A DNA stretch of 64,000 bases from Dolomedes plantarius (GCA_907164885.2 OU015493.1:63449275-63513274), one strand, 5' to 3'. Positions 28,962 to 43,900 are shown, numbered from the stretch's first letter. Numbers and translations are program-made. The notes: generated by a model not told the origin, from the letters alone.

Positions 28962-31900
28962 CCTCCGAAAAAAGTCAAGTTTCCTCCCAATCCAAATCCA
29001 ATTTTCATTTTATTCATTTTGCAAAGGCTTACCTGAGATCTGTTGAGATATTGAGAGTGATGATACATGTATGTTGTGCCTTGTGAAACATCAACATGAT
29101 AGACTGTTCAAAGTAATCATTTCCAGAAAGGATATTTTTAAAGTTGTAAAGAAATTAAAGTTATTCACTTGTAACCACTTGGCATGTAAGCAGTCTATAA
29201 TGGTCCCATTAAAAATTAAGTCTTAGAATGGTTGAAGTCCAGAAACATATTAAATTATGATTACTCACCTGGCCTAAATTGTCAAAATTGTATTTCCTAT
29301 TTTGCCACACGTTTCTTGGATCCTGGAGACATTCAAATTTGTTACGAACTCTAGATGCCGTTGGGCCCTCACAATAATACATGCTACCTTTAAATAACTG
29401 TGAAATAAAGAAATTGAAAACTTACATAAATTATAAACATATGAGAAAAGCATTAAGGAATAAAAAGAAACAAATGAAATATTAATTTGTAATATTAAAT
29501 AAATGTATAGAACGGTCGTAAGACAAATATATACATTACAGAGGTGAATGATATCATAGAAAAATCAAGCTAATTTTTTTGATGAAATAAATAAGCAATA
29601 AAGTATGTGGAATAATTTTAAAATCAAAACTTCATAAGAAACTGTTAAGATTAAAGTCATTAAATGATTTGAAGGCTAATATGTGTTTAGAATTTTAGTT
29701 TATTTATCAATGTGAAAAATAATTTTAATCTAACAAGAATTTCAAAACCTACACCTTTCTTGACATCTACATAAACAACAAGATTTGATACTTTAATTTG
29801 AAATAAACATTTTAGAGTTTCAGAGCGAGAAGTAGGAGTAATTTATTATAGAAGTTTAAACTATATTCTATTGAAATTTTTTTTTTTTTTATGATCAAGA
29901 CAAAGATTAATTCGCCCAATAGAATAGTGTAACTAAATTATGTATACAACATGTAGACTTTATTTCATTGAGCTCAGAAACTTTAAAAAGAAAACCTTGT
30001 AAAAAATTAAAATGCTTCTAACAAATAATATATAAGTAGAAAAGATAGTAACTTATGACAATTGATATTTAAAAAAATATTCATTTGAATTACTCGTGGC
30101 TTGTAAAATTACTATAAAAAATATAGATTATTATTATGACGATAAATGGTTCAAATAATACTGAGTTACATTTACCTCTATTTTCTTAGCTTCTCAGTTG
30201 CTTTTTAAAACGTACACCGCAAAAGGATTTTAGTGACTTTCAGTTTGGGTTTGAGCTCAGACAAAAGGACTGTTTTACCGTAAAATTTACAATTTTTGAT
30301 TACAGGTGAAAATGTTCTCAGTCCTAGTCGAAACCAAACAAGTAATAAATTTCCAATGCCCCGCCCCCCCCCCCCCCCCAAAAAAAAAAAAAAAAAAATT
30401 TTTTTTAGACCAATATGATGATTTTTCCCATATAGACATTTATGGTGTAAAAGGGCTGAATTTACAAATCGCGGAAACGACCAAAAAATTTACATGCGTG
30501 AATCTAAATTTAGTTATCATAAAAGACAACTCAGATTTTACGCCATTGAAATTTCTTGCCACACTTTAAGGAGGAAAAAGCTAGTCAGTAAAAGCTAGAT
30601 TTTTTCTAAACAATTTGATATTTTCAAAATTTGATTTGATTTCCTTTACACAATGGAAACATTAATGAGAGCAAAGTTCAAATTTGAATAATCATGTGTA
30701 AAATAAAAGTCATTTTAGCAATGCTTCATTCATGTTTTCTTGCTCTCGCAAATACCAGACTAAGATATTAGAGGTCTTTCGGGTAGATGAAGAATTTGCA
30801 TACGAAAATAACATGTTTGAATATGAAAAGATACTCTTTTTGAAATAGATTTGGAACTTACCTGTACTCCTAAAATACCGAAGATGATGAAAAATGTACA
30901 ACATATGAGAACAATGTTTCCGATGGGGCGAAGGGATGATAAAAGCGTCTGCACGACAAGCTTCAAGCCTGGTGCTCTGTTAATTACTCTAGAGAAAAAA
31001 AATGCTGTCATTAAATGTTTGACAATGATGTGTTTATATTATTATAGACAAAGTAAGTGAAAAGTTAAATGGCTATGGGTTTCTTTTCTTGGAAAATTTA
31101 TTTATATCATTTTAATATTACTGCTTTAGGTTTTGAAAGTTTATCAATTTTATTAGTTGGTTGCCAAAATTTGCTGTAAAAGTGCATTTGAAATATGAGC
31201 TGAAAGGCGTTAAATCTTCTCTTTGTAATTACTTTAATCGCTAATAGATGGCAGGAAGTTCCAAAATCGGGTTTTTTTTTGGGGGGGGGGGGACGGAGAC
31301 TGGTTTTATTACTGAAGTTCCTATTCAGTAACTTTTGTGTATCATCAGACGGGAATTGAAGATATAAATTCTGATGTCTGCTATAAAGGTTTAGTAAATA
31401 ACAGATCTGTGTTGCGGGCCGTTTCCATGAAATACTTAAAAAATTCTCTCTGGGCCGACAGATGGCAGCAGTGTCCCATGAAAACAACGAACCATCTTGC
31501 ATTTAAAATCAACGAATATGGAAGATTATTTAAGACACCTATAATTAAGTGGTCCTAGGGCGAGTTTTAAGCGAAATTTAGATTTCATATCTGTTTCTAC
31601 TCTTATCATTCGTACTGTGTACACTTACAAATACGGCGTTACTGTATTAAATTACAGACAAACAGTTTTAGCGTAATATTGTTCATTATTACTTCAATAT
31701 CTCTGTTTCATAACTTTTAGAACTTAATGCAGCACTCTTTTCTAATGATACAATATCAAGGTTGTGAAGATAACAGTAAAAGCATGTTGGACAAATAATA
31801 TTACAATATGTTGTTGTTGTTTCTAATGCCCTCTGGCCGGAATTCATTCCAGACCAGGACTATGTAGGCTAGCAGGCTGAAGGGTGCGGTATATAACGGC

Positions 31901-34900
31901 CCCACAAGGGTCGAAGTTCGATTTAGCCAGGTGCCACCGCGATTTTGATCAAGCGACCCACAGGGGCGGCATCCGGGAGGATCGTACCCTCTCCCTCCCT
32001 CCCTGACCTCATAGAGGGACTTTCCGGACTACGGATTTAACGTCCCCATATCCGGCCTAGACACGGAGGTATTTAACGGCGCTTGACGGGATTCGATCCG
32101 AGCACCCTCAGTACCGAAATCCCACAGGCTACCGCTAGGCCACCTAGAGCACTATATTACAATATACTTTCAGTAATTACAAAATTTAAAACTAACTGTG
32201 AACCCTGCTAACTTTTATTATAATTTTGTTTGAATTGTTTTGATGATTGAAATATAAAAGTAATTTTGAAAATGACAATAGGAATCTACAGGAAAAATGT
32301 TCAAAATAAATGAAATTTGAGAAAATTGTGGGACACCACTTTTATAATGTATAATACATTTCAAAATATGTTTTATACATATATTTTTTCTGATTTAGAA
32401 ATTTTTTTGAAGATGAAGTTTAAGAAATAATTTGAATTTATCCCAGAAATACAAAAATACGAAATATGAAAGAATCACGAAACATCTATTACTAGCTTCC
32501 ATTCTTCCAAAAACATTTTTTTTTGTGCCCCGCGATCATTATAAAAAGAATAATATTATAAATTTATTCTGACTTATTATAAATTTTTTCTATAAATACC
32601 TAAAATTTGAAAATTAAAAGTAATTCGAAACACTTTTTATAAACGGTTAAAATTAATTTCAATACAATTTTTTGCTCTGAAAACAAAAATATCTTAATAT
32701 ACTTTTCTAAATAAATTTCTGTTTTATATCTGTTGTAAGCGAATTAACAAATCTGGCTAATTGCAAAGAGCACCGTCATTTTGCAATGTGCCAGGCTAAT
32801 TGGAAAATTATCCACAACTTTCTAATATGCCTGATATTTTTTAGGCTTATTGAAATGAGCCCATACACCTTTAGGCTAGTTAGAAAATTCGCAATAGTTC
32901 TCAAACAGCCTGGTTTCATCCAGGCTTATTGTCATAAGCCGAAAAGTGGTAAAGGCTTATTAAAAATAACAGATAAAAAGATTATTACTTAAGCACTTAC
33001 TTTAGTGAACACATGAATTAGTAAAGAGTTAATTAGGTTAATAAAAGGTAACTTAAAATCCGCACAACAATCATCATTGTTTGAAAAAAATTATTATTAT
33101 TAAACAATTGTATTATTATTATTATTAAATAATTCTAATAAACATATTAGTGTTAAAATGACAAACTTTGAGGCTTTGAATCAGACTTTCTTCAACATCG
33201 TACGTTTTAACTTCTTTTATTTTCACATGGTGAACACTCCTGAGAACACAGTTGATTTGCCTTCTGACACGCGTACTTTTTTTGTTTGACACTGAATTTT
33301 CGACACTGAGCATTTGCAGCTGCTATACCCCTGGCCTCCGAATTTTGATTCATTCGCTACAGCTTCGCGAATAGATATATATTTTTCCGGGACGTCTCCA
33401 AGGATTTGTGTGCCAGAAATCTGGAAGTCACATCTAGCAAACCAAATTTTAATAATGCGCCTTTTGGCTCCTACCTGTAAACAATGTTTTCCACCTTAAG
33501 AATTTTCCCCAATACAATTTGGTCAGTCTAAAGGGCCACTGTCTACTTTTGGGACATTTAACAGTCTCCAACTGCAAGTCTCCAACTGCAACCGATTCCA
33601 CTAGATTCAATATTTTTTTTACTGCTCTCTTCTGGCTTTCGTGTGCTTTTTGACGCTCCGTTACTATTGTTTCTTTTCTGTTGCAAATGTCACAGTGATA
33701 AACGAAATTATTCGCCTCAGAGGTTGAGGCAACGCTTTGGCAACAAGTTATGTGAATATTCATAGAACATGAAGAGCACGACACAAAAGATGTTTCATGA
33801 AATTGCGCAAATAGAACACATATCTTGTTTCAAGTTAGCGATTTGATTTGCTCCTCCTTCTTTTGCCATTTCTCTTTCCGTGTAACCCTCTTTAAACAGT
33901 TCCAAATCTTCTTCACTATCAATATTTTCTAATATTGTGGGTGGAATATTCGTTGAACCTAATCCTAACTTTGGTTCTGTTCTGTAACGGCACGTAAAAC
34001 CTTGTGGGGCAATCACTAGCAACAGAGAATTTAAAAAAATATCTGTTGGGTTGAAGAAAACCATCAGTGAGTCTCCAGCGAATTCTAACATTCTTTGGAT
34101 CAGAACTATAAGCCATGCGTATCTCATCTTTCCCGAAACCTTGGGAAAATTTCTGATTACATTATCAACCGCCTTAGAGACTCCCAATCCTGTCACTTGG
34201 TGTCCATTATTCAGAGATATTGACACTATAGAAGACATAAAATTTCACTTAACTACCTATAGGACCGATTCAGACGCGGCCTGTCATTTCCAGTATAATC
34301 TCACGATACCGACCCGAAAACAAGATGTTTTCACAGAAGATCTCCCACATAGCTGCAAGGAATTTTAGCGGAATATATATATACAGACACTTCCGTTTTT
34401 CAAGAGAGTCCCTGCTAAGATCCGGACAGAGGCGATAGCACCAGCTCTGCCTCCTGAACAAAATTAGTTCATGGGAAGCCACTGTTAAAGTAATATTCTG
34501 TAACCAGTCGTCTCGTTATATTGTAATGTGTTTAAATCCAAATATTAAATCTGTTAAGTTTTAGTTAAATTCCGGCTTGTTTTATTCTTAACCAGTAACC
34601 TCTCGGACATTCTTTACGATTGCCATGAAATCGATTAGCATCGATTTCATCAACGCCTCAGAGAAACCAACTAGCAAGAAGCTGTCACAGTTCCAAAGAG
34701 TGCGGTGTACGGACTTCGTCTTATTATTCTAGTTTAGTAGTAACTCTATTTTAGTATTTACCTTATTATGTTATCTGTTTAATGGCTATTTGCCACTAAA
34801 CTAAACGGTAGTCTATTACCCGATCTGTGCTTCCATTGTGTCGCCCAGTGGCTAAGTGGTTAAGGCATCAGCCTTCCTCGCCGGGGGCACGGGTTCGATT

Positions 34901-37900
34901 CCCGCATGAGACTTGTTTGTATTCAGGGGAACTGGTCAGTCTTCCGCCTGCGAAAGGAGCCCCCCGTATAGAAAGGGGAGCTGCAATCCAATCGTCCATC
35001 GCCGGTGTCATTCGTTAATGAAAAATTATTCTGTGATTGTGTGATTTATGTTTCTATTTCCTTGTATTCATATGTACACCGGACTGGGGTGTGACAATCA
35101 TCATCCCTAGGGACCTTAGCCACACACACTTCCATTCTCACCCATCCAAACACGTACTAACGCATTTTTAATATCCTGATTGCAACGCTCCACTCTCCCC
35201 TGTGATTGTGGATAAGCCGTGGTTTTCCATGTACTATTTTACAATCAGACCACATAGCTGAAAGTTCCTTGATTACGTTTGAGGTAAATTCACGACCGTT
35301 GTCGCTCTGCAAGATGTGAGGTGCAACAAAGTCTAATAATATCTTTAGCAATTCCAACGCAAAAATTCGGTGTCAAATAAAAAAAAAATGGTGTGTGCGT
35401 AAGAAGACAAACGGAATGTGTTCATTGATGTAGAAATAGATGAAGTTAAAATCTATGAAGGGGAAAAAAGTCCTATTCAAAGCCCCAAAGTTTGTACTTT
35501 TAATACTAATTTGTTTATTATAATTATTTGAAAATTATAAAACAATTGTTTAATAATAATAATTAGAATTATTCAAACGATGATTGTTGCGCAGTTTTTA
35601 AGTTACCTCTTTTTAACTTACGTAACTCTTTACTAATTCATACGATCACGAAAGGAAATGCTGAAATAACAATCTCTTTATCTGTCATTTATAACAAGCC
35701 TTTACAGCTTTGGGCTTATTGCAATAAGCCTGGATGAAATCAAGCTATTTGAGCAAACTATTGCCAATTTTCTAACATACCTAAAGGTGCCTGAGGTCAT
35801 TAGAATAAGCCTAAAAAATATCAGGCTAATTAGAAAATTGTCGATAATTTTTCAATTAGCCTGGCACATTGCAAAATGACGGCACTCTTTGCAACAAGCC
35901 CGACTTGTCAATTCGCCTACGACATATTGATTAAATTCCATAATTTTTCTCGCGTAATTTTAGAAATAAAGATAAAAAATAAAATTACTAGATTAAAAGA
36001 GCTGTAGATAATGGATCTTTACATCGATAAGCCCCAAATGAAAATTATCAATAGAGGATACTCGGCAGGGAGTTAGGTTTCCGGTACCATGGCAACATTA
36101 TAATCTATCTTGCAGCTTCCCAGAACGTAAACGAGACTACAGAGACAAACAAACGATTTTCGTTGATCATTAACGCCCTTAGAGACTGGAGACCTGTTTA
36201 CTGAAAATCCGGAACACGTGGCAGACTGTAGCATTTCAACACTGTCTTGATAAAGAAATTTTGGAGGCTGGACTCGAAAAGACGCTTACAATAAATTTCC
36301 GAATATGTGTCAGGGTTATTTTAATCGAATTGTGCTATTTATTTTGCGCTTGCAGAGCTTTGATAACTTTTAAATCCTATGTTATAGTTTTCAGTCGTAG
36401 TTAGTCGTAGTTGATTTTAATACGCGTAAAAATTAAAACCATATTTAAGCCAAAAAGAAACTGAAAATTATCTGGCGTTGAGAAGCAGGGGACTTCTTAG
36501 AGCTGCTAAATATAAAAGCTGGTGGGGAATGTAAAACCTTAATAATTCATTGCAATTAACAATAAAAAAAAATTCAGGTAGTCTCTTCTAACGAAACTAC
36601 CGCGGGTTATTAACGTAGGATTGCTTATCGTTGCTTATCTCTTTTTTTTTACAATAGAATTCCTACATATGAAGAGTACATACGAATTCCTAGATACGAA
36701 TTGCGTAATTCGAAATTAACAATTCACACGAAGCGGAGATCTTAATCTTTAAAATGGTACCTCATTTATCGATTTTGAAAATTATGAGGAGAGAAAAGGA
36801 ATTTAAAAAAAACTTTCAGAAATAATATTCTGCCACTCTTGATTTATAACTCGCGACGACGGTTTTAACGTCTGAAATTTTGCTTTACCATGGACCGTTA
36901 TGGAGGAACGTAATCCTGTGTTAGAAGGCTCGATTCGAATTTCCTAAGCAAAATAAGATCCCTTCACAAGGGGACTGTTGATTCTATGAACATCCTTGTT
37001 ATTTCCCAATTTCGCTCAAACACACGATATTTTTGTTTACAATTTATCGCCAAGTTCACAAAACTATTAACATAAACATCCTTTTCACCTAATTCACGAA
37101 TCCGACTATCTTTGCACTCATAGGAGTGAATATATTATTTAAGGAAAAATGCCTCTCAATAGAATCGAATTCTATCTCTCAATAGAATTTAACGAAGGAG
37201 ATGTACAATCATTTCTAATTCTTTTATAATTATTCTTTCTAATTTAGTAATGGAAATTTCTGAAAAAAAGATTATTAATGAAAAGTTTGGATGAAAATAG
37301 AATGCTTCTATTAAGCATCAGATCAAATTGCCGTCTTTGTTTGTCGACGAAGGAAATCCAAACACCCGAAGTCTCAACTCTGATATTTAATAGCATCAAT
37401 TCCCTTATATAAATGACACAGACCAATGTTATATAAACACTGCAATTCATTCAGATTAAAATAGCTACCAATGTTGATAAAACTACTATAAATGGAAGTC
37501 TTTATATAGATATCCAACAAACGTGGTCGTCTTGAAGACCTATTCTACCGTGCTGTATGCACCACAACCGAGCATTCAAGTATCTATCCACGTTATATTG
37601 ATGTGAAGATATTTAACGTATACAAGAAGGGTATCTGATTGTGTATATGACGTGTGTATGGGCAAATGTCTCAGAATAAGTGCTTACCTCACTGGAAACA
37701 CAAGTAGCATATCTAGACTTCTCATTGAGTGGTTTTTGAACTTTAAGCTGCGGTCGTTTTCGGAAATGAATCCTAGTCATATCATTTTTATTTTCGAAAA
37801 TAAGCGATGTTCAGTTGAAAATACAAAATTGTCCAATTGTTCTATTCTATATATTATAAGGCCAGGATAACAAGAAAGCATTTGCCCGAAATACAGCCTT

Positions 37901-40900
37901 TACATATTCAAAAATGATAATGTTGGACAGCGAAAATGCAAATGACTATAAACGTCATGCTGATTGTCAGGTGATTACTTCCCAAAGAGGAAGGTAGGTA
38001 GACGAGGAATATATAAAGGGGGAAAATTAAAAGTAGAATGATGTTTCTGCCGTGTTGTTATGCAGTAATTCTTTCTTTTTGATGATGTATTTCGGTGTGG
38101 TAAGTAGCCTAATGCTATGTTGCGGTTTGGTGTTTGCAAGAACTTTAATAAAAACGTTTCAGTTTTACAATCTCTATTCTTGATTATTGGGCTTCTAACA
38201 ATTGCTACACTCTTCTGTATGGGCAAGATTAAGAATCTTTCATCGACCTTGTCTTACGGATAATCCTGATTCTTCCAATAATTCTTAGAAAAAAGATCTC
38301 AGCGAAGATTCGCGCAAAGACGTGGTTGCTACGGTTGGAAGGGCTAGCAATTGCGATGGACTGCGCGTTCTTTAGAGCATACATGTGTAATACCACGAAA
38401 TATTAATATAGAGGCTTAAATAGCTTTTCATCTAGTTGAAGAGGGTAGCTTTGAGATTGCCCCGGGTGCTCATTAAGTTTTATGGTTACCTTTTGATGTT
38501 ACTGGATCCCCGGTATGTCTAGATTCCATCCAAATAAGTTTCGTTTGGAACTCTTTACTAAACTCGATACTACTTTGTATCCACATATATATCCTTTTTA
38601 TCTGCTACGAACATTTTTAGAAAACATTCTACTACATGTTTTTTTTTGTTTACTTAAACTTTTAGATTTGTTTATGCAAAGATATCTACCTAGCATTCTG
38701 CTATTTTAATGGAAATGAAAGTGATTCATCAGCATTAGTAGAAACTTAGCAGTGTACGCAGGGTTACAATTTTGGTAAGGTTTTGCGTACTTTCTATATG
38801 CTTTCAAGTTATTTCATATACGTACCTTAGTGGCCTTAACGACCGAAGTAGCCTAAATACCCGGAGGATTCCGAAGATCCTGGGACTGCTCTCCGCAACA
38901 ACAGATAAAAGCACGTCTACTAAGGATATGCCGACAACAAAACCGTCCATGATATTCCACCCACTCTTGAAGTAAGCATCCGGCCCGTACCACAATCCTT
39001 TTGCTAGAACCTGCGAGAGAAAAAAATAGTCACGAAAAGGTACATAGACAAAACAAGAACTCATGGATTTTTAAAATTAAGAATGGTCACTAATTTTGAA
39101 TTAATAAATGTACTTCTTTATCATTTTGGGGGGGTGGGGGGTAGAGTTAGGAATAATTGCCTCTATGAACAATTTACATAGGCGAAGATGGTTAAACTCT
39201 TTGATATAATTGCGGGCAACGACAGATTTCTCCTTATGAACTAGTGGCAGATAAGGGAGACATAAAAGTGGTTCATCTATCAGAGGGACGTGGGGAGTGA
39301 AATTTATACGCATGATTCCACAAACTCGGTTCGAGATTTTAAATACACACTAAGTTGTCGATTAAATTGATTATTTTTCCTACTTCTTTTAAACTTCACT
39401 AAGGCATTGCTATATTACTTGTATGACTCGAAATTTGGCAAACTTGAAAAAGGCAGAAACGCAAATCTGTCAAAGTGATAACAATCGCACCTTAGAGCCA
39501 ATAAAGCGAGATCGATTAGTAAGGTGAGAAAAATAGATGCAAGATGACGGAATTATGAGATGAAATCAAGAGTAATAAAAGAAAAGGATCTTAAATCCTT
39601 AAGCAGGAAAGTAGGATATTAAGAGACGCATTTATGTCCAAATATTTTCCCAGTCTGCTGTTAAAGAAAAGTTGACAGACCATTAACTAAGTTTGAGGAA
39701 TATGCATAAATAGCAACGTTTTCTAGAATATATATACTAGTTTCGGGTAAGTTAGAATAGCACTGCGAAAAAAGAAAAGATTTCAGTACCGGAAATGGTC
39801 ATTGCTTTTGGGAGATTTTATCAAATCGTAAGTGCAACCAGAAACGTATACCTCTGCTCTGAGGCTACATGACACCAGTGATGGATCAATTAGATTCGAT
39901 TTAACTAGCTTCTGTTCGATTGTTTGAAAGCTATTTCGATTTTAACTCGCAACCAAATCAAAAAGTTTTTAGCCACTTCTACGCATTGCAAAGGTAAATG
40001 GAGCCACTCTAATTGAATTAAGAGTTGTGTATTACACTTAAGTGCTTTTACTTTAGCCTCTTAATTACTCGTAAGCTTCATTTATCTGTTATTTTTCGAT
40101 AGGCGTACCATTACCTATTTGATATTGGATGACTGAAAGTAATTTTGTTGTCTCAAGGGCTTCACGCTAGGTAATAATCCCTTCACTATAGATTCTCGTA
40201 CGAACGTATCTAGAAACATTTTTTTACTATTTATTATGGCCACAGTGCATTGTCATGCGTCTTCTTACGGAGGCACAAATTTTTAACAGTAAAATCACAG
40301 TTTTATTTTCTTGGGTTAAAACATACTTCAGAACTTTTTGGATAAAATAACCGAAAACCACATGCTTCTACGAGGATCTACACAAAGCCAGATGCTACCT
40401 TTTTTTTTGCTGTACTATTTATTCATGTTGAAACATTTTAAGCTATTTCTTTAGGGGGAGGGGCTTGTGCGGTAAACAATTTTCTTGACGACATTGGCCC
40501 ACCACCACCGCGAAGTTCTGCTGGCTACTTTATTGTACCTGGGAAACGTACAAGCCTTAGTCGAGAATTGAACCCAATCTCCCACTAAGCTAACCACTAT
40601 ACTATGTGGACTTCGGTACACATGCACTTTAAGTTTATTTTACTTGGAGTGGAATTTTTTATGGTTTGCCAACTTTAAAAGTAGATTCCAAAATTTTTTT
40701 ACAAAGTATCTCCAGGAAATTTTGTACATCATTCCCTTGTTATATTTCTATTAAACTATCTCCAGAATATCAGATTAAGAGAAAATATTCTGAAAGAGTT
40801 TCCACTGCTGAAAGAAATAAAAAAATTGACCCTTAAAATGATTAAAAATTTTATAAATAGAATTTTTATAAATTCTAATGACAATATATTTTTAAACCTG

Positions 40901-43900
40901 ATCTATGTACAAAAAGGATAAAGTTACTCAAATACTGCCCTATATTGGTTTAGCAGATACATACTAAATATGCTTTAAATTATGAATTTTGAGTTTTCAA
41001 AAAAGTTTTTTATACGTATAATGATCTTTATGCAGAGACATATTCGATAATAAATGTCATTACAAAATGTGGGTAGGTAAATAAAAAGAGAAACTTTTGC
41101 ATCAAGTACCTGTTAGAACTAGCGATCTAGACACAACGAATGCAAAATCAACGATTGAGGAACATCTCACGCAGTTCTTATTCAGTTTATTGATTTATAG
41201 GAATAACAGGACTACGGAGGAGGAGACAATTTTTTGACTGGAAGCTGTGTTTCTCAAAATATTAGGAGGACTGGTTTCAAACAGAATGGCTCTTCACCAC
41301 TGTTCTCAAAATGACACCGGAAAAGGCATTCCTGCCAGAAGGGTGCCAGTAGGGTGCTTAGACTCTCAAATAATCATAAACTACAGAGGGAGTTTCCTCT
41401 TGAAGTTGAGGGATAAGAACCGAAGTGCAATGTACGAGGTCTTCACAACAACTATGATTGCTAGACACTGATTTATTAGCGTACTTTATTGCAGAGTAAC
41501 CCTTTGTTTTTCTGCCATTAGTTAATGAAATTAAACATAGAAATTGGCGTACATGTTAGACGATTCCTATTCAGTTCGTCGATTCAGTTGTTAATACATG
41601 CCGAGTAGGTTACGCTACTAAGCCGTTAACTTTCTAGCCTTCCAATAGTTTTGAACCCGTCGAGTACAGGGCACGTGTCAAGATGAGAAAAATCACAAAT
41701 TAGATTAATTCCGCCAAGAGTACTCCAATTTAGAACGAATACGCTAGAGAACAATTACGAACCTGTAAGCAGTCGGATCATTGATTTAAAGGAATAACCT
41801 CCGACATTTATTGGAAATGTGATCATATACATCTTTTGTGATCTAAATACCTCATATAATTGTCAGCGTAAAATATTTGAAAGTTCACTTTAAAGAGAAG
41901 ACTTCTCATTTTGACAAATGCCCTGCAATGTCGAGTGTAGGGTACTTGTCAAGATGAGAAAAATCACAAATTAGATTAATTCCGCCAAGTACCCCAATTC
42001 GGAATGAATGCGCTAGAGAACAATTACGAACCTGTAAGCAGTCGGATCATCGATTTAAAGGAATAACCTCTGACATTTATTGGAAATGTGATCATATAAA
42101 TCTTTTGTGATCTAAATCCCTCATATAATTGTCAACGTAAAATATTTGAATGAAAATACTTTAAAGAAAAGACTCTGTTGCAGGGCACTTCTCATTTTGA
42201 CAAATGTCCTGCAATGTCGAGTGCAGGGTACTTGTCAATATGAGAAAAATCACAAATTAGATTAATTCCGCCAAGTATTCCAATTTGGAATGAATGTGCT
42301 GGAGAACAATTACGAACCTGTAAGCAGTCGGATCATCGATTTAAAGGAATAACCTCTGACATTTATTGGAAATGTGATCATATAAATATTTTGTGATCTA
42401 AATCCCTGATATAATTCTCAATGTAAAATCTTTGAATGAAAATACTTTAAAGAGAAGAGACTAATGCGACCAGAATATTGAAAAATTCCAGTCTCAAGGG
42501 AAGAGAGACCCCCAAGTCTCTCATCCATTGGGGAAATACCAAAAAGATGGATATTCCCCCAAAAGATACTAAATTCACAAAAAGAGTAATCACTAAATCA
42601 ATAAACGGACGCGACCGTTACGTATGCGGCGTAAATAAACCTGCAGACCAGCCGCTGCGCGTAATCCTAAGTACAGAGCCGAGGGCCCGCCTGTTCGTGC
42701 TAATAATTTAGGACTTAGGGGCCGTGTCAAGCAATCCATACTGCTGACTTTTGCTTCCCCAATCCCCTCACAAAAAGAATAATGTTTTTTTGTAAGGGTT
42801 TTTTGAGATTATTACACTCACCTTGACTGCCATCTCAATAGTAAAGACTACGGTAAAGACAGAATTTGCGAATGAGAGGAAAAGCCTTTCGTAGCTCTCT
42901 GGAGGGATGGTTGGTCTCTCCATTGCTAGTGTGACGCAGTTGGAAGCAATGAATACGAGGATTGCGTAATCAAACCATTTGTTTTCGGCTAAGCGGTTGC
43001 ATATCCTGCGGAGGCTGCAAAAGAAAATATGAAACAGGATTGGTTACCTTCAATCTGCGCTCGCCAAACAATATTAATAACATGTAAACTGAAAGTCACT
43101 ATTCATCAAGAGGCAATATACTTGCAGTGGCAGCTCGTGCCTAAGGATTATAGAGCTACAGCAACCCGCCCCCCTCACACACATACACACCAGCAATATA
43201 TAAAAAAATAATCAGATTTTTTGCCTCTTTTTTATATACATATATCAGGAATTTTTTTGTTTTCCTGTAGTATTTTCTGTATAATTTGGAGATTTATGTA
43301 TTCTCCAAGCCACTCTTTTTAGGATGAACGAAACTCTCACACAGCTTATAAAAGCTGGGAAAGGAGTCTTCCTTTTGCTGTGTCCTTTGAAAGTTCTCAT
43401 TTGCTTCAAGAATGGAATATGGACAGATGAAATCTGATCTGTGAGATGGAATCTTCACATATCTGAAATATGTAAAAAAAAACAACGCTCAAATCCTTTA
43501 ACTGTCAAATGTTGATTAGGAAACCACAAAGTTAAAGTTGATGCTATACTGTAGGATTCATGTTGTTGCTCAGTCTCACACAGATGCCTATCAAGCGAAC
43601 CAAAGAATATGGTCTTACAATCAACAAGTTATTATCAACAAAGTTTTTTTTCCTCCATACGCCTTACACAGAGCATCACGCGACTCATTGTTACCACATT
43701 GATAAGAAACACAGCGTATTTTCTTTCTGTGACTGAGGCGACTAAATTTGTAAATAAACTTGATTTCTTTTGTCAAAATAAGCAGAATTTCCCAGCAAAA
43801 AAAATCTTGTTTTATTTAGTGATGCCATAGCTCAGTTTCTGAATTTACAGCTGCCGAGTCAAAAGATTAATGTTGCCGGAAAAGATAAATCAATAACTAG

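Larger units (their letters stand above)
33230..35357 (-). pseudogene. Ginger integrase / KRBA2-like protein, broken
   Basis: At 35357-35157 the minus strand reads [20 protein letters not shown] and [20 protein letters not shown], a retroviral-type integrase core segment. QSDNGREF holds the second catalytic Asp. After the SINE and an unidentified insert, the protein resumes near 34005 with [20 protein letters not shown]. It then runs into a zinc-binding block ([21 protein letters not shown]), [11 protein letters not shown], a [10 protein letters not shown] segment and [11 protein letters not shown] (about 33310). This order matches the C-terminus of KRBA2-like proteins that Ginger elements encode in spiders (from memory). 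The N-terminal two-thirds is missing and several frames are used, so it is inactive. Confidence 0.8.
32731..35924 (-). mobile_element. Ginger-type DNA transposon with long terminal inverted repeats
   Basis: The left end TGTTGTAAGCGAATTAACAA and the right end (inverse TGTCGTAGGCGAATTGACAA) open inverted repeats that stay alignable for roughly 400 bases (32731-33145, 35505-35924). The ends are TGT...ACA, as in integrase-type elements. The inside holds a KRBA2-like integrase relic. A SINE (34838-35128) and an unidentified segment (about 34040-34830) interrupt it. The target duplication is unclear (TATC/TATT). Confidence 0.85.

Noticed and set aside
30306..30569. 87-codon frame with Pro and Lys runs
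   Set aside because: The runs come from the C/A homopolymer and the rest has no protein features.
34855..34915. tRNA gene at the SINE head (also 47376-47440)
   Set aside because: The A and B boxes are good, but acceptor arms do not pair and the same body and tail follow in both copies, so they are SINEs.
38515..38709. 64-codon hydrophobic plus-strand frame beside exon 8
   Set aside because: It has no family motif, the opposite strand to the channel, and the composition of AT-rich intron.
41659..42466. CRISPR-like direct repeats
   Set aside because: The period is about 280 bases with no short repeat/spacer structure, in a eukaryotic intron.
43294..43485. 63-codon minus-strand frame between exons 6 and 7
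   Set aside because: It looked like a possible extra exon, but exons 6 and 7 already join in phase and give the expected Cav3 sequence. It resembles no channel segment.
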